Virus record (IMG/VR): IMGVR_UViG_3300025133_000331
Location: 1-36,117 of that record
Origin: a virus
DNA: 36,117 nucleotides
Strand: one strand, 5' to 3'
The number at the start of each line of letters is the position of its first letter. The first letter of the stretch is position 1. Made by a program: the position numbers and the translations under genes. The notes under the pieces were generated by a model that saw nothing but the letters and a program-made list of their open reading frames with translations, was not told the DNA's origin and searched no databases. This document shows, piece after piece, positions 31,029 to 36,117 of this stretch.

Positions 31029-31907
31029 TTAGCCCATCGCTTTGCAGGCTTTCTTGAATGGGCAGTAGCCGGGCTTGCCACCCCTACCACAGAAGAAGTT
31101 GGCCTCTGCTCCGTGTCGGATAAGGAACTCCGGACCTGGGTCTTGCAGTTGGGTGGCACTATCGAACGCTCGCTTGAGGCGCTCGACTTCTTTCATTAGG
31201 GTACTAGGTGCTATGAACCTAGGCATGAGGGGTTGCATCAAGCTGTCCCTGTTTATCCCTGCGAGGATCGCGCCACTACCTAGAGTGCCCAACGCCTCAG
31301 TATATACAGCAAGCTGAGCTAGGTAGCCGAAGCCATCCACTGCTCTACTGTAATCAGCCTTGGAGTGTTTCCTGTACGAGAAGCCACCCATTGTCTTGAA
31401 GTCAACAAGCATCTTGGGTTGGTCATTCACTACGGAATCGGGTAGGTACTTACGTGCCTCCTCCTCATCAGTAATGGAGATGAACATATCGACATGCCCA
31501 CTCTGATTGAAGTGCGTCGGCTCTTTGACCCACCACTCGGGCAAGTCTACTGCTTTCTCAGTCTCAACCTTGAACCCAAAGGGCATGGCTGACTTGACTG
31601 CGGCGTACGATACCTCGTGCAACAGGTGTCCTACCGCAAAGGTAGGCCCTATGTTATCAGGCATCTTACCCGGCTCATCACCGGCAAGGAAGTGGTAGCT
31701 TTGTCTAGCGCAAGATAGGAAAGCGGAAGGACGTATGACGTGTGACTCGTTACGTCGTGTCAAGGATTCTAGTATTGACTCGCTCGAATTCTTTACGGCT
31801 TCGGCGGCTATATCTTTATCCATATTGTGGACTGACATCCCGTCGTGCCATACGGCAGCGAGAAATCTAGACCAGTCGGGGTATTTAGTTTGGGGTTTCG
31901 AGAGCAT
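31029..31907 (-). CDS. PD-(D/E)XK exonuclease, RecB/Cas4-like with likely Fe-S cluster
   Basis: The nuclease core is clear: H97 in VGHLLHE, D140 in SGHVDMFI, D169-F-K171 in MLVDFKTM, and the QxxxY motif Q198/Y202 in LAQLAVYTEAL. One cysteine near the start of the domain (C66 in FLSCARQSY) and three at the C-terminus (C273, C282, C288 in FFCGRGG ... GYCPFKKAC) match the 4Fe-4S arrangement of Cas4 and AddB nucleases. It probably degrades DNA 5'-3' for recombination and host DNA breakdown, the counterpart of T7 gp6. It belongs to the leftward replication operon after the ssDNA-binding candidate. It overlaps the upstream 72-aa gene by 23 bases. Confidence 0.85.
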   Translation of the reverse strand: MLSKPQTKYPDWSRFLAAVWHDGMSVHNMDKDIAAEAVKNSSESILESLTRRNESHVIRPSAFLSCARQSYHFLAGDEPGKMPDNIGPTFAVGHLLHEVSYAAVKSAMPFGFKVETEKAVDLPEWWVKEPTHFNQSGHVDMFISITDEEEARKYLPDSVVNDQPKMLVDFKTMGGFSYRKHSKADYSRAVDGFGYLAQLAVYTEALGTLGSGAILAGINRDSLMQPLMPRFIAPSTLMKEVERLKRAFDSATQLQDPGPEFLIRHGAEANFFCGRGGKPGYCPFKKACKAMG

Positions 31908-32103
31908 TGACTATATCTTTTACGGAGTAATCGGTTTGGAAGGGCTTGGTTAAGCCGTGAATGTAAATGACCGCCTTGTCGTCGCGGTCATAGTGGGTTG
32001 TTACTGAGGAGATTTGGCTGATGTTAATCGCACGCCACTCTCTGTCCTGTAGGACTAGGAACGATGTGTTATCTGACAGTATCACGAAGGGTTTTTCTAT
32101 CAT
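31885..32103 (-). CDS. Small replication-operon protein, 72 aa
   Basis: The protein starts MIEKPFVILSDNTSFLVLQD and is beta-rich through SQISSVTTHYDRDDKAVIYI and GLTKPFQTDYSVKDIVNAL, giving a small beta-barrel or PH-like pattern of alternating strands with a final helix. I do not recognise it. The frame is open from a TTG at 32151, but that would run the coding region through a strong stem-loop. The ATG at 32103, 16 bases after that hairpin, is preferred, although it has no obvious Shine-Dalgarno. It lies between the putative ssDNA-binding protein and the exonuclease, suggesting a replication or recombination accessory role. Confidence 0.65.
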   Translation of the reverse strand: MIEKPFVILSDNTSFLVLQDREWRAINISQISSVTTHYDRDDKAVIYIHGLTKPFQTDYSVKDIVNALETPN

Positions 32104-32142
32104 GTTATTAAAGGGAAAGAGGGACAACCGAAGTTGCCCCTC
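32104..32142 (-). terminator. Strong UUCG-tetraloop hairpin, terminator or attenuator
   Basis: On the minus strand GAGGGGCAAC and GTTGTCCCTC form a 10-bp stem (one G-U pair) closed by a C(UUCG)G tetraloop, starting 14 bases after the stop of the ssDNA-binding-like gene. TTTCCCTTTAAT follows, an interrupted T-tract. It could stop part of the transcription or protect the upstream mRNA 3' end so that the abundant upstream protein is made in excess. Confidence 0.6.
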
Positions 32143-32156
32143 AATTACCAAGAGAA

Positions 32157-32567
32157 TTAGTTACTTGGAGTAAACTTGAAGTCTGCCCAAGCACCGTAGT
32201 CTCCGTCTTCATGTGAGACGAATACATCTACGGTTTGACCTACCATATCACGAGGAGTCTTAGTAACTGCCTCGCTCTTGTCCGGCCATAGAGCCTTGAT
32301 TAACTTCATGTAAGTTGAACGAGCGTGGTTGTTGTCCTTGTAATTAAGATACGTAGACAACTCGCCGTCCTTGGAAGGACACTCGAACTTAACACGCAAG
32401 CGTGCTTTAACGCCTTTAGCTTTACCAAACTCGTTCGGCTCGTAAGCTTCAACGTCTTTGATTAGGCAGGCAGGGTATGTTCCTTCAGCGGCCAATGGCT
32501 TCTTGCCATCAAACTCATCTGCGGAAACGGTGGAATTAAGAATTGAATCTGCGTCGAATTCTGACAT
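32157..32567 (-). CDS. Putative ssDNA-binding / replication accessory protein, 136 aa
   Basis: The N-terminus is acidic (MSEFDADSILNSTVSADEFD). The core alternates strands in an OB-fold-like pattern: GTYPACLIKDVEAYE, GVKARLRVKFECPS, DGELSTYLNYKDN, and the end QTVDVFVSHEDGDYGAWADF. Position next to DNA polymerase and before the exonuclease is where T7-like phages encode their ssDNA-binding protein. I do not see a definite SSB signature and the acidic segment is N-terminal rather than C-terminal, so the role is inferred. The frame is open from 32774, but 32567 is the first sensible ATG after the upstream gene, and the extra N-terminus would be an Arg/Cys-rich antisense-like tract. Confidence 0.55.
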   Translation of the reverse strand: MSEFDADSILNSTVSADEFDGKKPLAAEGTYPACLIKDVEAYEPNEFGKAKGVKARLRVKFECPSKDGELSTYLNYKDNNHARSTYMKLIKALWPDKSEAVTKTPRDMVGQTVDVFVSHEDGDYGAWADFKFTPSN

Positions 32568-32571
32568 AGGA

Positions 32572-32799
32572 TTATGTTTCTTTAGGGTTAGTAGTTGAAC
32601 CTTCAAGTGGGCGAGGCCCACGATCCAGGTTAGAAAGTAAAGTGAAGAGGTCAAGGTTATTCTCAGACGCCAATGGCTTGGCCCTAAGAAGTTTCTCAAC
32701 CGCCCCCGCAAGAGCTTCCTTGTCTCGCGGTGGTCTGTCTGCCATCTCCGATAGCATCTCGCGCACTTGCGCATCGATTTGGTCTGTAATCTTTTTCAT
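32572..32799 (-). CDS. Small helical replication-operon protein, 75 aa
   Basis: It starts at an ATG sharing its A with the DNA polymerase stop (TAATG); an ATG at 32814 is also in frame but less likely. The product (MKKITDQIDAQVREMLSEMA, RPPRDKEALAGAVEKLLRAK) is helical and charged with a disordered tail (GPRPLEGSTTNPKET). No known motif is visible. Translational coupling to polymerase suggests a polymerase-associated or regulatory factor. Confidence 0.65.
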   Translation of the reverse strand: MKKITDQIDAQVREMLSEMADRPPRDKEALAGAVEKLLRAKPLASENNLDLFTLLSNLDRGPRPLEGSTTNPKET

Positions 32800-34448
32800 T
32801 ATGTATCTCCCCACGTCTCGCCGTAGGTAGCTTCAGCAGTAAATGATACCCTCCCCAGTGCCCCGGGAAAAGCTTTATTTGCACAATCTTCCATGATTTC
32901 TTTGAGCTGATTGCGGTGGTCACCCTCCACTAGTATCTCATCGTGAACGGATAACATCAGTGGTAGCCCGGCCTCGTGTGCCCCGACTATGGCGTGCCTA
33001 ATTAACTCGGCCGCCGTGCCCTGCACCACCACACTGATTGAGGGACGTGTGCTATCGTCGCCGGCGAACACCCTTGTCCTACCTGACAACGTCCGCACTA
33101 TGCCGAACGTCTCAGCCTGTCGCCATACCCCCTCCATCCAAGCGGACAAGTGGGGTAGGTTGCGTTTGTACTCAGAGAGAAACCTATTGGCCTCATCGTA
33201 GTCTGACTTAAGTTCAATGGCCAGGCGTCGTGCCCCCATGCCGTTGAGGATACCGAAGTTAACAGCTTTGGCTTTGTATCGTTCGTCGGGTGTAATGTCC
33301 TCCACCTTCTTGCCTAGCATCTTGGCGGCTACCTCAGTATGTGGGTCGCCACCATTGGCGAACGCGTCGAGTAGTGTGGGTTCATCCGCCATAGCTGCAG
33401 CCACACGCAGCTCGACCTGCGAGTAGTCGCACGCCGTGACCCCTGTCCCACTGACCGATGTCATGCACCGACGCAGTGATTTACCTAGTGCACCACGCTT
33501 GGGTATCTGCTGTAGGTTGGGCTTGGAGCAGGAGAACCTACCCGTAACTGTCCCCGATATATTTGTTTGGGGGTACAGTACGCCATTCCTAGCTATCTTG
33601 GGTAGCGGCTTGAGGAACGATGAGTCAAGCTTAATCGCCTTGCGATACGCCAGTACCTTGGCAGCTAGGTCGTCGCCCTTGTCCGCCATACGTTGCAGTA
33701 CTAACTTGGACGTACTCACGTTGCCTTTGTCCGTGATGGGTAGCTTCCTACCTTTGCTCATTAGGAACGCGGCCACTTGCTTGGGCGAATTAGGGTCGCC
33801 CTCCATGCCTACATCTCGTAGCTCTTGCAAGGTTTTATCTACGATGCCGAGTAGTTCGGCGTGCGCCTTGCTTAGACGATCGCCCAACAGCCGGACACCT
33901 CTGCTCTCCATACTGTAGATAGCTTGACCTACTCGCATGTCCAACTCCATGTTGGGTTGCCAGTTAATCTTCTGATACATGATGTCCGTGAACCTCACGT
34001 CATCGACCAAGTAGTCGGTCAGCTCCGCTTTGTCCATATACGCAATCTGCCCCTTCTTCAGCGCATCGGGTGTCTCTATCTTGGGGTACCCTAGTCGCTT
34101 GGCTATGCTATCCATGCCTATACGTGATGACGTATTGATGAAGTAACTACCGAGCATGGTATCCGTATAGCCTGCCGGCGTTAAGTTAAGGGCGTGCATG
34201 TCGAACAACAGGTTGTGTCCTATCAAGTGCATCTGCTCTACGATGGGGCGTGCCCACTCATCGAACTCGCGCCGACTAATGACAAAGCAATGCCCTGTAC
34301 CTTGAGGCATGAGCCCAATCCAATGCGCACCATGTGGTGCATCAGTACCTATCACGTCGAGCCCGTCTGTCTCCGTATCTAGTACCCACTTGCGCTGTGG
34401 GTCTGCGTTGACTAATGCTTCAAGCCTTTCCTTAGTCAGTTCTATCAT
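32799..34448 (-). CDS. Family A DNA polymerase with 3'-5' exonuclease
   Basis: This is the phage replicase. The exonuclease domain has DTETDG (D24/E26), HNLLFDMHAL (D83) and YLVDD (Y146/D150). The polymerase domain has motif A DYSQVELRVA (D341), motif B RYKAKAVNFGILNGMG (R390, K394, F398) and motif C VHDE (H502-E504). The residue equivalent to E. coli Pol I F762 is Phe (F398). The position equivalent to Y766 is Asn (N402, codon AAC), whereas nearly all family A enzymes have Tyr there. There is no 5' nuclease domain, as in T7. The 549-aa length is short and compact. It is coupled to the helicase upstream by ATGA and to the small gene downstream by TAATG. Confidence 0.95.
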   Translation of the reverse strand: MIELTKERLEALVNADPQRKWVLDTETDGLDVIGTDAPHGAHWIGLMPQGTGHCFVISRREFDEWARPIVEQMHLIGHNLLFDMHALNLTPAGYTDTMLGSYFINTSSRIGMDSIAKRLGYPKIETPDALKKGQIAYMDKAELTDYLVDDVRFTDIMYQKINWQPNMELDMRVGQAIYSMESRGVRLLGDRLSKAHAELLGIVDKTLQELRDVGMEGDPNSPKQVAAFLMSKGRKLPITDKGNVSTSKLVLQRMADKGDDLAAKVLAYRKAIKLDSSFLKPLPKIARNGVLYPQTNISGTVTGRFSCSKPNLQQIPKRGALGKSLRRCMTSVSGTGVTACDYSQVELRVAAAMADEPTLLDAFANGGDPHTEVAAKMLGKKVEDITPDERYKAKAVNFGILNGMGARRLAIELKSDYDEANRFLSEYKRNLPHLSAWMEGVWRQAETFGIVRTLSGRTRVFAGDDSTRPSISVVVQGTAAELIRHAIVGAHEAGLPLMLSVHDEILVEGDHRNQLKEIMEDCANKAFPGALGRVSFTAEATYGETWGDT

Positions 34449-35557
34449 AGTGGTAACCTCGCTTTAAGTGTTATCGGAATGTGAACACGCTTCCGTGCTC
34501 GTGTCAGCATAACATAGAGTAGCCTCAATGTTTCTGCATCTCGTGTTGCCAATCGTTCAAGGGCAATCTTAGACCACGGTAGTAAGTACACGTCGTCAGC
34601 CTCTGCTCCCTTGGCGGCGTGCCCTGTAGACAGCACCAACTCAGTATCAGCATCAGCAACCTTGGGTACTATGCCTGTATTGCTAAGGTTCCAAGACTTG
34701 AACGCCTTGCCTACCGTGTATCTTGAGTAGCCAAGCACTAGCCCACGCCTCGGTGGTACTACTGCATCCCACCCTAGTATCGTTGTTGCATGGTCAGCAC
34801 GAAACATACTGGCCGGCCTGTCGTAGTAACTGCTCAGCACTCGTGATGCCACACTAGCTACGTTGTCCCCAACACGCCAACCCTTACTGAGTACACGTGT
34901 CTCGGTTGCGGCAACCCATACCGGAGGGAGTTGGTTGCCTGTCATGCCCTTGCTCTGCCCGAAGATAGCCTGCCCGGGATCGCCGTACGCCTCGATGCGA
35001 CCACCGATACTCAGTAGCCCCTGCGCCGCACGCAGTTCTAGCCACGACATATCCTGTGCCTCATCAATGACAAGCAAGTCAACCTGCTCATCGGGATGTA
35101 TGGGACAGCCCGCCGCCACCCACCTTGCAACAGGCAGGAGAAACTTGAGTGCACCCTTGGCTTGCTCTGCATCTAGGTCGAAGGGGGGTGCACCTTCTCG
35201 CCATGCGTGCAACCGCTTGGACATCTCGTCGTACCTATCAATGGCTTTCTTGCCGGGCGCATCCTTCACATATTGTTCAAGGGCAGGGTCGAATATGTGA
35301 TTGACCCTACGCTTTCCGTACGTCACGTTCTTAGTAGAACCCATCGGCTTTGTCTTAGCAAATGGCGAGACGTAGTTCCACGTCAGCGAGTAGATTGTTC
35401 CTGCCTCAATGTCGGGGGCACGTTGTTGCAGTACGTGAGCGGCGTCGTTCGTGTAAGTTACTACCGCCGAACGCTCACCCCACGTTGCTGAACTATCTAC
35501 AATCGTGCGTGTCTTGCCTGTACCTGGAGCACCATCGACTGCTAGTAGCTCGGTCAA
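34445..35557 (-). CDS. UvrD/Rep-like superfamily 1 DNA helicase, compact
   Basis: An ATP-dependent helicase of 370 aa, about half the size of cellular UvrD, so accessory subdomains are missing. Motifs appear in order: Walker A GAPGTGKT (9-16), Ia-like VVTYTNDAA, Walker B/II LLVIDEAQD (161-169), motif III YGDPGQAIFG (191-200), motif V STGHAAKGAEADDVYLLP and motif VI LLYVMLTRARKRV. The final motif VI is close to the C-terminus, as in Dda/UvrD-type phage helicases. Being directly upstream of PolA with an ATGA overlap, it probably unwinds DNA at phage forks or in recombination. It also overlaps the sulfotransferase-like gene by 4 bases. Confidence 0.88.
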   Translation of the reverse strand: MTELLAVDGAPGTGKTRTIVDSSATWGERSAVVTYTNDAAHVLQQRAPDIEAGTIYSLTWNYVSPFAKTKPMGSTKNVTYGKRRVNHIFDPALEQYVKDAPGKKAIDRYDEMSKRLHAWREGAPPFDLDAEQAKGALKFLLPVARWVAAGCPIHPDEQVDLLVIDEAQDMSWLELRAAQGLLSIGGRIEAYGDPGQAIFGQSKGMTGNQLPPVWVAATETRVLSKGWRVGDNVASVASRVLSSYYDRPASMFRADHATTILGWDAVVPPRRGLVLGYSRYTVGKAFKSWNLSNTGIVPKVADADTELVLSTGHAAKGAEADDVYLLPWSKIALERLATRDAETLRLLYVMLTRARKRVHIPITLKARLPL

Positions 35558-36078
35558 TCTAAGAACTCCTTCGCATTCCGTGTCTTGGTTGCATACTTAT
35601 ACGTATGCGGTTCGATTAGGAAGTCAGTCAATGTAAGGAACTTACGTAATGAGAACGGGGTGTGAGGCAACATGTACTTGTGTACCTCTTGCATTGTTTT
35701 CATGTCGTCTAGCATATCGTAGTCCACGAAGAACGCACCATCCATCGTCGCACTGTCGAGATGTGCTTGACTGATGTCCAGTAAGTCGGGGTCTTCCTCG
35801 AACTTATCCATGCCACTGACCATGACTTCCTCTAGATCGCGTTGAACTACGAGCCACTTGCCCATGTCCTTTAGCTTATCGTAGTTGGCTATCAGGTCAT
35901 ACCCTGCAAACACTAGGGGAGCATCCTCCACCACGGAGAACACTTCCTCTAAATGTTCAGGGGGACAGAACCGCAACGGCTCATGCACTACGATAGCACC
36001 GTGTGACATTGCGTAAGTTCCGAGCCACGCTGTCCTACTACGAGGCAACCCCGTAATAAAAGTTACATTACTCATCAT
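35554..36078 (-). CDS. Sulfotransferase-like P-loop protein, 174 aa
   Basis: The N-terminal strand-loop FITGLPRSRTAWLGTYAMSH matches the 5'-phosphosulfate loop of sulfotransferase-like proteins (GLPRSRT instead of the cellular KSGTTW), followed by HEPLRF. Further segments (PLVFAGYDLIANYDKLK, WLVVQRDLEEV with an Arg in the expected 3'-phosphate-contacting strand, FFVDYDML) fit the alternating fold. Similar proteins occur in phage replication operons, but their substrate is unknown; true PAPS-dependent transfer is not shown. It starts MM; the second Met is equally possible. The start overlaps the end of the partial gene upstream. Confidence 0.6.
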   Translation of the reverse strand: MMSNVTFITGLPRSRTAWLGTYAMSHGAIVVHEPLRFCPPEHLEEVFSVVEDAPLVFAGYDLIANYDKLKDMGKWLVVQRDLEEVMVSGMDKFEEDPDLLDISQAHLDSATMDGAFFVDYDMLDDMKTMQEVHKYMLPHTPFSLRKFLTLTDFLIEPHTYKYATKTRNAKEFLD

Positions 36079-36117
36079 TCAGTTCCTTGGTTATTTGCTT
36101 GCGGAGCTGATGCCATA
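36068..36117 (-). CDS. C-terminal end of an unidentified gene cut by the right edge
   Basis: The last 16 codons of a minus-strand gene (WHQLRKQITKELNDE, then TAA) overlap the start of the sulfotransferase-like gene by 11 bases, the coupling typical of this operon. The remaining gene lies beyond the window, so the product cannot be named. The alternative frame MASAPQANNQGTE looks less protein-like. Confidence 0.5.
   Translation of the reverse strand, partial: WHQLRKQITKELNDE

Noticed and set aside
1-36117. Temperate lifestyle (integrase, repressor, attachment site)
   Set aside because: No recombinase, cI-like repressor or tRNA-like attachment sequence is visible; the RHH protein alone is not evidence of lysogeny.

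Overview
The window is most of the genome of a tailed phage, very probably a lytic, short-tailed (T7-like, podovirus-type) phage. The evidence is a complete late module (terminase, portal, scaffold, capsid, nozzle-type tail protein, virion lysozyme, giant internal virion protein) and a family-A DNA polymerase replication module, with no integrase, repressor, rRNA or tRNA seen. Several lipoproteins with lipoboxes and a proline-rich spanin-like protein point to a Gram-negative host; the host genus cannot be read from the sequence. No phage RNA polymerase, primase, DnaB-type helicase, ligase or clear small terminase is visible; some of these may lie outside the window.

Layout. (1) Positions 1-4035, minus strand: a tightly overlapping early cassette of small genes, many with paired CxxC motifs, running leftward off the edge in a GP88-family gene. 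It contains two non-coding regulatory gaps (1365-1575 and 3153-3723). (2) Positions 4036-4287: a divergent control region with two mirror-image copies of a 37-bp promoter-like block. (3) Positions 4288-30712, plus strand: the late operon. It starts with a small protein resembling sigma-70 region 2, then TerL, portal, zinc-ribbon protein, scaffold, major capsid, adaptor, adhesin-like proteins, a giant nozzle protein, internal virion proteins with a lysozyme, a lysis/lipoprotein cassette, a RuvC-like resolvase and two end-of-operon genes. (4) Positions 36117-30660, minus strand: the replication/recombination operon (sulfotransferase-like protein, UvrD-like helicase, PolA, putative ssDNA-binding protein, RecB/Cas4-like exonuclease, HExxH protein), converging on the late operon with a 53-bp tail-to-tail overlap.

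The minus-strand operon leaves at the left edge and a minus-strand operon enters at the right edge. This fits a circular or circularly permuted map cut inside one long early operon, but the two edge genes do not join into one sensible protein, so some sequence is probably missing. The most notable points are the sigma-like factor heading the late operon beside mirrored promoters, a DNA polymerase with Asn in place of the near-invariant motif-B Tyr, a GC-rich mosaic terminase, a nozzle protein enlarged by a roughly 650-residue LamG-like insertion, and a frame-broken small zinc-ribbon gene.
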